From positions 372,001-436,000 of the forward strand of contig NZ_AXAP01000002.1 of the NCBI RefSeq assembly GCF_000472865.1: a stretch of 64,000 nt of DNA. The letters run 5' to 3'. This document shows, piece by piece, positions 16,185 through 24,423 of the stretch (the first letter of the stretch is position 1; every line of letters starts with the position of its first letter). Origin of the DNA: Bradyrhizobium elkanii WSM2783 (GTDB taxonomy: Bacteria > Pseudomonadota > Alphaproteobacteria > Rhizobiales > Xanthobacteraceae). The position numbers were made by a program, and so were the translations under genes. The notes below the pieces were generated by a model, which ran no database searches, was not told the origin of the DNA, and saw only the letters and a program-made list of their open reading frames with translations.

Positions 16185-17855
16185 GTGAACAAGCATGATC
16201 CGGAGCAACCGGCCGGTCCGGTAACGGCTTTGCGCAGCGGCGGCCAGCTATTGGTCTCCGCATTGCGCGTCAATGGCATCGACCGAATGTTCGGCGTGCC
16301 CGGCGAGAGCGCGCTGCCGATTTTCGATTCGCTGCTGGATGCAGGCATCCACTTCGTCACCTGTCGTCATGAGGCCACGGCTTCGCACATGGCGGAAGCG
16401 GACGGCAAGATTTCCGGACGTCCCGGCGTTTGCGTCGTCAGCCGCGGCCCCGGCGCGATGCACGCCGCGATCGGGTTGCACACCGCCTGGCAGGATTCGA
16501 CGCCGATGATCCTGATCATCGGACAGGTGCCGCGCAGCCACCGCGGTCGCGAGGCGTTCCAGGAGATCAACTACGTCAGAACGTTCGACGACATGACGAA
16601 GTGGGTCGGCGAGGTCGAGTCACCGGACCAGATTCCCGAGTTCGTCAATCGTGCCGTCCACATCGCGATGCAGGGACGCCCCGGCCCGGTGGTGCTGTCG
16701 CTCCCCGAAGACGTCCTTAGCGCTATGAGCGAGGCCGTCGATGCGCTCCCTGCGCAGATTGTCGAGACCGCGCCGTCAGATCAGCAAATAGCGCAGGTCG
16801 GCGAACTGCTCAGTCGAGCGCAAAAGCCGCTCGTCATCGTCGGCAATCTCGGCTGGACGCCAGAGTCGGCTAAGCAATTCGACGCGTTCGTTGTGCGCAA
16901 CGATCTGCCAGTCGTTGCAGGCTTCCGGTCGCAGGATGTGCTCGACAATCGAAGCCCGCACTATGTCGGCGATCTCAGTCTCGGCTGCAGCAAGGCGTTG
17001 ATGGAGCGCGTGAAAGCGGCAGACCTGCTCCTGGTGATCGGGGACAGGCTTGGTGATGTCACCACCAACCATTTTTTGTTGCTCGACGTGCCGACGCCAA
17101 AGCAAGTCCTGATCCACGTGTTTCCTGGAGCCGAGGAGCTCGGCCGGACCTATAATCCGACACTTGCGATCCAATCGAAATCGTCCAATTTCGTCGCCGC
17201 GCTTGCGAAGCTGCGGCCACTGGATGCAAAGCCGTGGGCTGGCTGGCGCGAGGAGTCGCGCCAGGCTCTGGTCGATTATCAGTCGCCACGGCCGGCGACA
17301 GCGAGCTTCGATCTCTCCAAGGTGATCGCCCATCTCAATCGCGAGCTGCCTGATGATGCCGTTGTCACCAATGGCGCCGGGAACTACACGATCTGGCTGC
17401 ATCGCTACTACTGCTACCGGCAACTCGGTACCCAGATTGCGCCGAAGTCCGGCTCGATGGGCTATGGGCTGCCGGCCGCGATCGCAGCGAAGCTGCGTCA
17501 CCCGAAGCGTACGGTGGTCTGTCTCGCCGGCGACGGCTGCTTCATGATGGCGTCGCAGGAGTTCGCGACCGCGGTTCAGCACAAGCTTCCGATCATTGTC
17601 ATCATCGTCAACAACGGCATGTACGGCTCGATCCGGATGCATCAGGAAAACCATTTTCCGGCCAGGCCGAGCGGCACGGACTTGCTGAATCCAGATTTCG
17701 GGGCCCTGGCGAAGTCGTATGGGGCGCACGGCGAGATCGTCGATCACCACGATCAATTCCCCGATGCCTTTGCCCGGGCGGCAAGGGCGGATCTGCCGAC
17801 CGTCATCGAACTGCGCGTCAATCGCAATCAACTCACCCCGGATCGTAGCCTGTAA
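16185..17855 (+). CDS. Thiamine diphosphate-dependent enzyme (acetolactate synthase large subunit-like)
   Basis: ThDP enzyme of 556 residues with three domains: N-terminal PYR domain (GIDRMFGVPGESALPIFDSL; catalytic Glu in CRHEATASHMAEA near residue 64), a central domain and a C-terminal PP domain with GDGCFMMASQE...VIIVNNGMYGSIRMHQ, the GDG-x(~25)-NN cofactor motif. The start is a GTG 40 bp after tctA, preceded by AGGAACGAG. It is probably not the housekeeping acetolactate synthase, because no small subunit adjoins and it sits in a catabolic operon. A 2-oxo-acid decarboxylase or carboligase acting on a ring-cleavage product is plausible. Confidence 0.85.
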   Translation: MNKHDPEQPAGPVTALRSGGQLLVSALRVNGIDRMFGVPGESALPIFDSLLDAGIHFVTCRHEATASHMAEADGKISGRPGVCVVSRGPGAMHAAIGLHTAWQDSTPMILIIGQVPRSHRGREAFQEINYVRTFDDMTKWVGEVESPDQIPEFVNRAVHIAMQGRPGPVVLSLPEDVLSAMSEAVDALPAQIVETAPSDQQIAQVGELLSRAQKPLVIVGNLGWTPESAKQFDAFVVRNDLPVVAGFRSQDVLDNRSPHYVGDLSLGCSKALMERVKAADLLLVIGDRLGDVTTNHFLLLDVPTPKQVLIHVFPGAEELGRTYNPTLAIQSKSSNFVAALAKLRPLDAKPWAGWREESRQALVDYQSPRPATASFDLSKVIAHLNRELPDDAVVTNGAGNYTIWLHRYYCYRQLGTQIAPKSGSMGYGLPAAIAAKLRHPKRTVVCLAGDGCFMMASQEFATAVQHKLPIIVIIVNNGMYGSIRMHQENHFPARPSGTDLLNPDFGALAKSYGAHGEIVDHHDQFPDAFARAARADLPTVIELRVNRNQLTPDRSL

Positions 17856-17896
17856 AGCTCGGCTTAAGAAAATCGAGCACGCCACATGGAACAGAC

Positions 17897-18586
17897 ATGA
17901 AGAACGATATCGAATTCACTTTGGTTGCCAACAACGCTACCACGCCGCTCAAACTGTCGATCACGCAGGCGGTGATCGCCGGCTGGACCGGGCGCGATCC
18001 GGTCGCGCGCGACAAGCACATTGCCGAGCTCGCGGCGATCGGCATCGCGCCTCCGGCTTCGACCCCGATCTATTACCGATGTGCCGCGCGCAGGCTGACG
18101 ACCGCCGGCAGCATTGAATGCACCGGCACCGAGTCGAGCGGGGAGGTTGAGTTCGTACTGTTTGGATTCGAAGGGCGTACGTTCGTCGGCGTCGGCTCCG
18201 ATCATACCGACCGCAAGGTCGAGACCTACAACATCACGGTATCAAAGCAGATGTGCGACAAGCCCGTGGCGCCAATGCTGTGGGATCTCGCTGAAATCGA
18301 AAGCCACTGGGATCAGATCATGCTGCGATCCTGGGCGACGATCGACGGCGAACGCGTGCTTTATCAGGAAGGCGCGCTGAGCGGAATGCTGCCGGTGCCC
18401 GATCTGATCGAGCGCGGATTTGGCACTGCCCGACTGCCCGATGGCTGCGCCATGTTCTGCGGCACTTTCGCTGCCAAGGGTGGCATCCGCCCGGCCAGCC
18501 GCTTCGATTATGTCATTGAAGATCCCGTCTTGAAACGCAGCATCAGCCACGGCTACGAGATCATCACGCTGCCGGTGCTGGGCTAG
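17897..18586 (+). CDS. DUF2848 family protein
   Basis: 229 residues, recognised as DUF2848 from TPLKLSITQAVIAGWTGRDPVARDKHIAELAAIGIAPP near the N-terminus, GVGSDHTDRKVETYN in the middle and the C-terminal SRFDYVIEDPVLKRSISHGYEI. I recall a suggested fumarylacetoacetate-hydrolase-like fold for this family, but its reaction is not established. It lies 41 bp after the ThDP enzyme and ends the operon. Its stop overlaps by four bases the end of the convergent small gene. A hydrolase or lyase acting late in the pathway would fit. Confidence 0.8.
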   Translation: MKNDIEFTLVANNATTPLKLSITQAVIAGWTGRDPVARDKHIAELAAIGIAPPASTPIYYRCAARRLTTAGSIECTGTESSGEVEFVLFGFEGRTFVGVGSDHTDRKVETYNITVSKQMCDKPVAPMLWDLAEIESHWDQIMLRSWATIDGERVLYQEGALSGMLPVPDLIERGFGTARLPDGCAMFCGTFAAKGGIRPASRFDYVIEDPVLKRSISHGYEIITLPVLG

Positions 18587-18786
18587 GTGCCAGGGGCGGA
18601 CTTCATCTGGGACTCGGTCGGCACCTTCCGATCCGGGTCCCTGTCATCCTTGTTGCCTTCAGACAGGCGAATGCGTCGCTCATAGTGGTGAGCCAACTGC
18701 AGCAGGCGCCGCTTGATGAATGGATCTGCTTGCTCCGCGATGGCCCGAACCGCGCGCGCTCTTTCTCTGCAAAACTCGTCGTCCAT
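18583..18786 (-). CDS. Small hypothetical protein
   Basis: 67 residues, highly charged and helical (MDDEFCRERARAVRAIAEQADPFIKRRL). Small proteins of this kind, with an ERA..VR.IAE.ADPF.K..L..LA..YE pattern, recur in Bradyrhizobium and related genomes as I recall them, with no assigned function. The ATG at 18786 follows GGGGA at good spacing and is preferred to an upstream start at 18807. It converges on the DUF2848 gene with a 4-bp overlap. Confidence 0.6.
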   Translation of the reverse strand: MDDEFCRERARAVRAIAEQADPFIKRRLLQLAHHYERRIRLSEGNKDDRDPDRKVPTESQMKSAPGT

Positions 18787-18941
18787 CGATTTTGTCCCCG
18801 CAGACATTCAGCAAGCGGGGCGGACGTTAGCGCGGTTGGCCCGATTTATTTGTGATCGAGATCACACCTCCAGGTCGAAGTCGAAGCGAGTTCCTCCGGC
18901 GTCAGCACGGCAACCCGGGGCGGGCTTTTCCGACGCATGCT

Positions 18942-20174
18942 CTAGAAGAAGCCCTTCGCCGGCAGCGGTGTGCCGCTGATCTCGTATTGTCCGATCGAGC
19001 GCGCCTTGAAGGTCGTTGGGTTGTGTGAGGATAGGGTCCGCGCGTTGCGCCAGTGGCGGTCGAAGTTGGTGACCTTCTTGGTGGCGGAGGCGCCGCCGAC
19101 GTCGAACAACAGGCTGCCGGCGCGGATCGCGAATTCGTCCGCCACGATCTTGGCCTTTGCCGACAGCAGCGCGGCCTCGTGCGCGGCCTCGACCGCGTTG
19201 GCGGCACCCGCGTCGAACGCATCGGTCGCGATGTCAAGCGCGTCGGCCGCCGCGAGCACGACGGTCTCCGCGGCGAACGCGCCGCTTGCGATCTGGCCGA
19301 CGGTCTGCTGCAGCAGCGGATCGTCGGTCGGGATCTGGCTTGGCGCATAGTAGAAGGTCCGCTTCCGGGAGCGGACGAGGGCAGCGGCCTCGCGCAGGCT
19401 GGAGCGCGCGATGCCGGCGACGATCGCAGTCAGGAACAGTTGCGCGAACGTGTTCGAATAGGGCACGCCGTAGCCGATGTCAGGCGCATCGAACACGACC
19501 TCCTGCCGTTTGACCTTCACGTTGCGGAAATGGGTCGTACCGGTTGCCGTCAGCCGCTGACCGAGCCCGTCCCAATCGTCGATCAGCTCGACGCCTTCTC
19601 GCTTCACCGGGATGATCGTGGCGCCAGTCGCTCCGGACGGATCGGCGGCGCGCACCAGGACGTAGTCCGAATACAGCGTGCCGGTGCTGTAATATTTCGT
19701 GCCGTTCAGCAGGAAGTCGCCGTTCTCATCCGGCGTCAACGTGGTGTTGGGCGTGATGTCGCCGACCTTCGGGCTTTCCAATTCGGTGGTCGCAAGTCCG
19801 ATGATGGCGCCTCCCGCGACCGCCTTCTGCCATTCCCGGCTCTGCTCGTCCTTGGGCGTGCGCACCAGACGCTCGACCACGCTGAAGTGGTTGCGCAGAA
19901 TATGCGCGACGTTGGCGTCGGCCTCGCCAAGGCGGATCACGACCTCGAACAATTCGCGGATCGTGCTGCCGGCGCCGCCGGCCGCCGTTGGCAGCCGCAG
20001 CGCGCCGAGCCGCGCCTTGCGGATCAGGTCGATCTCCTGGAACGGAAGGACACGGTCGCGCTCGCGCTGGCTGGCGCCTTCGGCAATATGTTTCAGGAGC
20101 GCTTCAACATCTGGTGAGCGGGGATCGAGACCGTGCGACGATCCCAAGGAAAGTGCAGATACAGGCTTGTTCAT
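18942..20174 (-). CDS. Acyl-CoA dehydrogenase-fold flavin monooxygenase (SfnB/DszC-like)
   Basis: 410 residues, acyl-CoA dehydrogenase fold. The ATG at 20174 (MNKPVSALSLGSSHG) is chosen because the longer frame overlaps the upstream binding-protein gene. Features are LGALRLPTAAGGAGSTIRELFEVV, IIGLATTELESPK, FLLNGTKYYSTGTLYSDYVLV and FDVGGASATKKVTNFDRHWRNARTLSSHNP. The last is typical of the monooxygenase branch (DszC, SfnB), where FMNH2 from a partner drives oxygenation, rather than dehydrogenation of acyl-CoA. It follows an SsuABC-like importer on the same strand, which points to oxidation of an imported organosulfur compound under sulfur limitation. Confidence 0.85.
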   Translation of the reverse strand: MNKPVSALSLGSSHGLDPRSPDVEALLKHIAEGASQRERDRVLPFQEIDLIRKARLGALRLPTAAGGAGSTIRELFEVVIRLGEADANVAHILRNHFSVVERLVRTPKDEQSREWQKAVAGGAIIGLATTELESPKVGDITPNTTLTPDENGDFLLNGTKYYSTGTLYSDYVLVRAADPSGATGATIIPVKREGVELIDDWDGLGQRLTATGTTHFRNVKVKRQEVVFDAPDIGYGVPYSNTFAQLFLTAIVAGIARSSLREAAALVRSRKRTFYYAPSQIPTDDPLLQQTVGQIASGAFAAETVVLAAADALDIATDAFDAGAANAVEAAHEAALLSAKAKIVADEFAIRAGSLLFDVGGASATKKVTNFDRHWRNARTLSSHNPTTFKARSIGQYEISGTPLPAKGFF

Positions 20175-20205
20175 CGTTTGACCTGAATGGAGTTGGAATG
20201 ATCGT

Positions 20206-21210
20206 TCAGAGTTGCGCGAGGTGGTCGGTGATCTTGACCGGCTCAGGCAAGACCTTGCGCGCCACCAGCCAGTCGGCGGCCTTCTGCAAGTCGGCGAGAA
20301 ATTTCTCGTCATTGACCGGAAAGTAGCGGTACTTCCGCTGCAGCGCGATGAACTGGTCACGCACCTGGTCGCTGTACTTGCCCGCCTTCTGCGCGATGTA
20401 CTCGGCGTCCTTGCTGTTCTCGGAAATCCATTTGCCCTCGGCGCGGAAGGCGTCGTTGACAGCGCGGACCAGCGCCGGATTGTCGGTCGCGAATTTGCGG
20501 GTGGTCAGATAGGAGGTGTAGTCGATCTGGAAATCAAGGTCGCGCCCCTCCAGGAAGATATCGTGCGCCTTGTATTCGAGCCGCGCAATGTCGACGCCGG
20601 GGCTCCACATCGACCACGCATCGACCTTGCCGGAGGCCAGCGCCGGCGCCGCGTCGGGCGGATTGAGATAGACGAATTTCACCGCGGAGCGGTCGACCTT
20701 GTGCTTCTCCAAAGCTGCGACCAGAAGGAATTCGCCGAGCCCTGAACGGTTCACCGCAACCGATTTGCCGACGAGATCTTCGATCTTGTTGATGCCGGAA
20801 TCGTCCTTGGCGATGATCGCGGTGGTGCGTGGCTCGTAAACGACGAATTGCGCGAATACCAGCGGCGAGCCGGCGATGATCGCCGCCAGCGCCGGCGTGG
20901 TGCTGCCGCCGAAGCTGAAGTCCGCGCTGCCGCCCGTCACCGCCTGCAGCGTCGGGGCATGGTTCGGGAACGGTCCCAGCCATTCGACCTTGATGCCGTC
21001 CTTTGCCAAGAGCTTGTCGAACTCGCCGCGCTCCTTTGCGATCAGGTTGAGGCCGCTGAGTCCCCAGGTCAGGCGGACCGTATCGGTGGTGCGGCCGGTC
21101 GCCGACCGCGCGGTCCTGGGCAAGCCGAAGCCGCCAAGCACGCCAAGGCCCGCGGCGGCGGAGCCGAGAAAACGTCGGCGGGAGGGCTTTGCAGACGAGA
21201 AGTCAGACAT
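20206..21210 (-). CDS. ABC transporter substrate-binding protein, sulfonate/taurine (SsuA/TauA) type
   Basis: 334 residues. The N-terminus carries a Tat-like signal, with SRRRFLGS followed by a hydrophobic stretch ending near ARSA. The NMT1/SsuA-type domain includes VRLTWGLSGLNLIAKERGEF, WLGPFPNHAPTLQAVTGGSADFSFGG and INKIEDLVGKSVAVNRSGLGEFLL. First gene of the minus-strand part that ends with the SfnB-like oxygenase, 31 bp away. The permease and ATPase genes are encoded just upstream on the same strand. A folded, Tat-exported binding protein is less common than Sec export in this family. Confidence 0.88.
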   Translation of the reverse strand: MSDFSSAKPSRRRFLGSAAAGLGVLGGFGLPRTARSATGRTTDTVRLTWGLSGLNLIAKERGEFDKLLAKDGIKVEWLGPFPNHAPTLQAVTGGSADFSFGGSTTPALAAIIAGSPLVFAQFVVYEPRTTAIIAKDDSGINKIEDLVGKSVAVNRSGLGEFLLVAALEKHKVDRSAVKFVYLNPPDAAPALASGKVDAWSMWSPGVDIARLEYKAHDIFLEGRDLDFQIDYTSYLTTRKFATDNPALVRAVNDAFRAEGKWISENSKDAEYIAQKAGKYSDQVRDQFIALQRKYRYFPVNDEKFLADLQKAADWLVARKVLPEPVKITDHLAQL

Positions 21211-21234
21211 GGATGAACGGTCCTTCCGAAGAGC

Positions 21235-21954
21235 TCAAGCTGTATGGTGAGACGCAACGACGCCAAGCTCTGCGAGCAGCTCGGATCGCGCAATGCGGCC
21301 AGCGCCATCCCTTTTGGTTCGATGCTCAAACGCGATCCGGCCCTCGCGCATCACGAGGATGCGGTCGGCGAGCGCAATCGCTTCGTCCACGTCATGTGTC
21401 ACGAGCAGGACGCCCGGCCGATGGTTTGCCACCAGTTCGCGGACGAGATCGTGCATGCGGATACGGGTCAGCGCGTCGAGCGCGGCAAAGGGTTCATCGA
21501 GCAGCAATAGCTCCGGCTGCTGCACCAGGGCGCGCGCCAGCGCGACGCGCTGGGCCTGCCCGCCGGAAAGATTGCGCGGCCAGTCATCGAGCCGGTCGCC
21601 GAGGCCGACCTCGGCCAGCGCTGCTGCGGCGCGCTCGCGCGGATCCTTCACCTGAAGCCCGAGCGACACGTTGCGCCAAAGACTGTCCCACGGCAGCAGG
21701 CGGTGCTCCTGGAACACGACAGCCGGCCGTCGCGGCGCCACGATGCGGCCGCCGTCGATTGGGTCGAGCCCGGCCAGCGCGCGCAGCAGCGTGGTCTTGC
21801 CGCAACCGCTTTCGCCGAGCAGCGCGACGAACTCGCCGCGCTCGATGCGCAGATTGAGGTTATCGATCACCACGCGCTTGCCATAGGCGCGGCGCAGGTT
21901 GGTCACCACCACCGCGGGCGAGGCAACGGAGGAGGGCACGACATGAAGGGTCAT
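21235..21954 (-). CDS. ssuB: ABC transporter ATP-binding protein, sulfonate (SsuB) type
   Basis: Cytoplasmic ATPase, 239 residues. Walker A GESGCGKTT is near residue 45, the signature LSGGQAQRVALARAL near residue 130, Walker B ELLLLDEPFAALD near residue 155 and the H-loop LLVTHDVDEA near residue 190. The ATG at 21954 overlaps the permease stop by four bases; a longer frame lies within the permease gene. The subtype (SsuB/TauB) is inferred from neighbours and from the DEPFAALD..TR form typical of nitrate/sulfonate ATPases. Confidence 0.9.
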   Translation of the reverse strand: MTLHVVPSSVASPAVVVTNLRRAYGKRVVIDNLNLRIERGEFVALLGESGCGKTTLLRALAGLDPIDGGRIVAPRRPAVVFQEHRLLPWDSLWRNVSLGLQVKDPRERAAAALAEVGLGDRLDDWPRNLSGGQAQRVALARALVQQPELLLLDEPFAALDALTRIRMHDLVRELVANHRPGVLLVTHDVDEAIALADRILVMREGRIAFEHRTKRDGAGRIARSELLAELGVVASHHTA

Positions 21955-22814
21955 CGCGCGCCTCCATAGTTCGGGTGCCAGGCGAGCAAGCGCCGCTCGA
22001 GCAGGCGCGCGATCGCGTCCGCAGTGACGCCGATCAGCGCATAGATCACGATCGTCAGTACGATCACGTCCGTGCGCAGGAATTCGCGGGCATCCATCGC
22101 GAGGAAGCCGATGCCGGACTGCGCGCCGATGGTCTCGGCCACCACCAAGGCGAGCCATGCGGTCGCGAGTGCATAGCGCACGCCGGTCAGGATCGAAGGC
22201 AGGGCGCCCGGCAGGATGATCCGCCGGATCAATTCAAGCGTGCCAAGTCCCTGGATGCGTCCGAGCTCGATCAGCTTCGGATCGACCTGGCGGATTCCTA
22301 ATGTCGTGTTGATGTAGATCGGGAAGGTGACGCCAAGCGCGACCAGGAAGATCTTCTCGGCCTCTCCAACGCCGAGCCAGACGATCACGAGCGGCAGCGC
22401 CGCCAGGAACGGGATCGCGCGGATCATCTGCACGCTGCGGTCGATTGCGGCCTCCGCGATGCGCGAGAAGCCGACCAGCGTGCCAAGCGCAAAGCCGATG
22501 GCGCCGCCGATCGCAAAGCCGGCCACAGCACGCAGCAGGCTGATGCCGAGATCATTCAGCAGGCTTCCGGTGGTCACAAGCTTGAACGCCGTCCTGACGA
22601 CCTTGCTTGGTGCCGGCAACACGTGCGGCGACAGCCATCCGGCCTGCGCCAGCACTTCCCAAACGACGAGCAGCGTCACCGGCGCGAGCCAGGAGAGCAG
22701 TTGCAGTCCGCGGCGGCTTAGCTCGAATGGTTTCCGCGGGGATGCAGCCGCGCCGTCCTTGCTCTCGGTCCCATCAAATTCGGCCGGGGAAACGGCTTGT
22801 TCCAGGTTGCTCAA
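21951..22814 (-). CDS. ssuC: ABC transporter permease, sulfonate (SsuC) type
   Basis: Inner-membrane permease, 287 residues, about six membrane segments after a 35-residue polar N-terminus. It shows GFALGTLVGFSRIAEAAIDRSVQMIRAIPFLAALPLVIVWLGVGEAEKIF, characteristic of SsuC/TauC, and the EAA-type loop LGRIQGLGTLELIRRIILPGALPSI. It is the first gene of the minus-strand unit ssuC-ssuB-ssuA-like-SfnB-like, divergent from the luciferase-family monooxygenase at 23158. Confidence 0.92.
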   Translation of the reverse strand: MSNLEQAVSPAEFDGTESKDGAAASPRKPFELSRRGLQLLSWLAPVTLLVVWEVLAQAGWLSPHVLPAPSKVVRTAFKLVTTGSLLNDLGISLLRAVAGFAIGGAIGFALGTLVGFSRIAEAAIDRSVQMIRAIPFLAALPLVIVWLGVGEAEKIFLVALGVTFPIYINTTLGIRQVDPKLIELGRIQGLGTLELIRRIILPGALPSILTGVRYALATAWLALVVAETIGAQSGIGFLAMDAREFLRTDVIVLTIVIYALIGVTADAIARLLERRLLAWHPNYGGAR

Positions 22815-23157
22815 GACAACGTCGTCCTCGCTTCATCGTGTTGCATGATGCGCGCGCCGATGAAGCGACATCAGGATGCCACGCGCGAGGCACATCGGAG
22901 CATTCACCCAACTGCGGCGCTCCGCCGCGTGAGTGCTCGCCCTTCCATATGTCGCGAAATCTCCCACGAATTTAGCCGGACAGAAATAGAGCGGTTTTCC
23001 AATTGTCTGGTGCCGGAGAGTTTTCTGGTTTCTTTGCGCGCGCAAGACGGCAAAGAATATCTTTCACCGCGGCTGCGCTTGATCTCGCTTCGCGCTTTGG
23101 CGAAAACAGCCGCGCTTCCACCACGGCATGATGCGCGCAATTCGAGAGAAATCACAA
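22815..23157. promoter_or_regulatory. Divergent intergenic region between ssuC-like and SsuD-like genes
   Basis: 343 bp without a convincing gene. It must hold promoters for both flanking units. The most distinct element is an inverted repeat TTCTTTGC (23030-23037) / GCAAAGAA (23050-23057) with a 12-bp spacer, about 100 bp before the SsuD-like start and a candidate operator. No clear CysB- or Cbl-type site could be recognised by eye. Confidence 0.4.
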
Positions 23158-24252
23158 ATGACGGCACGACCGCTTCGTTTCGGCATCTGGGCATTGGTTC
23201 ATGGACCGCGTGCCGCGCATCAGGATCCGGAAGAACCCTATGATGCGTCGTGGGAGCGCAACCGCGATCTGGTGCTTGCGGCGGAACGGCTCGGTTATGA
23301 TTCCACGCTGGTCGCGCAACACACCATCAATCCGCATCAGGAGGATCTCGATCAGCTGGAGGCGTGGAGCGCGGCGGCGGCGCTTGCGGCGCTGACGAGC
23401 CGGATCGAGATCATCGCCGCCATCAAGCCGTATCTCTATCATCCGGTGGTGCTGGCGAAGATGGCGCTCGGTATCGAGAACATCAGTCGCGGTCGCTTCG
23501 CGATCAATCTCGTCAATGCCTGGAATAAGCCCGAACTCGAGAAGGCGGGCATCGGCTTTGCCGAGCATGACGCGCGCTATGCCTATGGCCGCGAATGGAT
23601 CAGTGTGGTGTCGCGCCTGATGCAGGGCGAACGCCTGACCTACAAGGGCGAGCATTTCGACGTGCGCGACTATGCGCTCCGGCCCGCCGACCTCTACCGG
23701 CAACGGCCGCTGATCTATGTCGGCGGCGAATCCGAGCCGGCGCGGGCGCTGGTCGCCGATCACGGCGACGTCTGGTTCATCAACGGCCAGCCGCTGGCGG
23801 ATGTCGCGGCGCTGATTGCCGATGTCGCGGCGCGGCCGCGGGTCTCGGCGCCGTTGCGCTTCGGCCTTTCGGCGTTTGTGGTCGCGCGGCAGACCAACGA
23901 AGAGGCGCAGACGGCGTACCGGCGGCTCCTGGACCTCGCCGCCAAGGATGCGCCGATGCGGGCGATCCAGAAGCAGAACACCGATCCGAAGGTCGTGATG
24001 ATGCAGACGATGCAGAAGTCCGCGCGGGTCGGCAGCAATGGCGGCACGGCGGCCGGCCTTGTCGGCAGCTATGACGAGGTGGCCTCGCGCATCCTTGCAT
24101 TCCACACAGCAGGCATCGAGCTGTTCATGCTGCAGTTCCAGCCGTTCGAGGCGGAGATGGAGCGTTTTGCCAGGGAGGTCATCCCGCGCGTGCGGCAGGC
24201 GCAGTCCGCGGCGGCGGCCGACGGAACTGCATTGTTGGCAGGTTCACGCTAG
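23158..24252 (+). CDS. LLM class flavin-dependent monooxygenase, alkanesulfonate (SsuD) type
   Basis: Bacterial-luciferase-fold FMNH2-dependent monooxygenase, 364 residues. The ATG at 23158 (MTARPLRFGIWAL) follows GAGAG, and an upstream in-frame ATG at 23128 lacks one. SsuD-like segments are LVLAAERLGYDSTLVAQHT, AALTSRIEIIAAIKPYLYHPVVLAKM, SRGRFAINLVNAWNKPELEKAGIGF and PLIYVGGESEPARALVADHGD. It cleaves a C-S bond to release sulfite in characterised relatives. It faces the ssuCBA-like unit and precedes metNI, consistent with sulfur-source use. The exact substrate (sulfonate or sulfone derivative) is unknown. Confidence 0.87.
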   Translation: MTARPLRFGIWALVHGPRAAHQDPEEPYDASWERNRDLVLAAERLGYDSTLVAQHTINPHQEDLDQLEAWSAAAALAALTSRIEIIAAIKPYLYHPVVLAKMALGIENISRGRFAINLVNAWNKPELEKAGIGFAEHDARYAYGREWISVVSRLMQGERLTYKGEHFDVRDYALRPADLYRQRPLIYVGGESEPARALVADHGDVWFINGQPLADVAALIADVAARPRVSAPLRFGLSAFVVARQTNEEAQTAYRRLLDLAAKDAPMRAIQKQNTDPKVVMMQTMQKSARVGSNGGTAAGLVGSYDEVASRILAFHTAGIELFMLQFQPFEAEMERFAREVIPRVRQAQSAAAADGTALLAGSR

Positions 24253-24423
24253 CGATCGGCCGGTGCCCAAAAAACCAGCACACAGTCTGGCGGAAGGAAT
24301 TTCTCTTACCGAGGCGAACGACGAAAGCTTAGCCTACGTCTCTGCTGATATCTGGAATTGCCAGCGGCATCCGCGCGCGTAATTTTGCAGTGCAGCGCGC
24401 AGCCGAAAGACCGGATTTCAGCA

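Noticed and set aside
14324..16360. A 678-codon minus-strand frame opposite tctB-tctA
   Set aside because: Antisense shadow caused by high GC; composition dominated by Arg, Asp, Gln and His with no domain, while tctA on the other strand is certain.
16185..17855. ThDP enzyme as housekeeping acetolactate synthase (ilvB)
   Set aside because: No ilvN-like small subunit or ilvC follows; it lies within a catabolic transport operon. Only the superfamily can be assigned.
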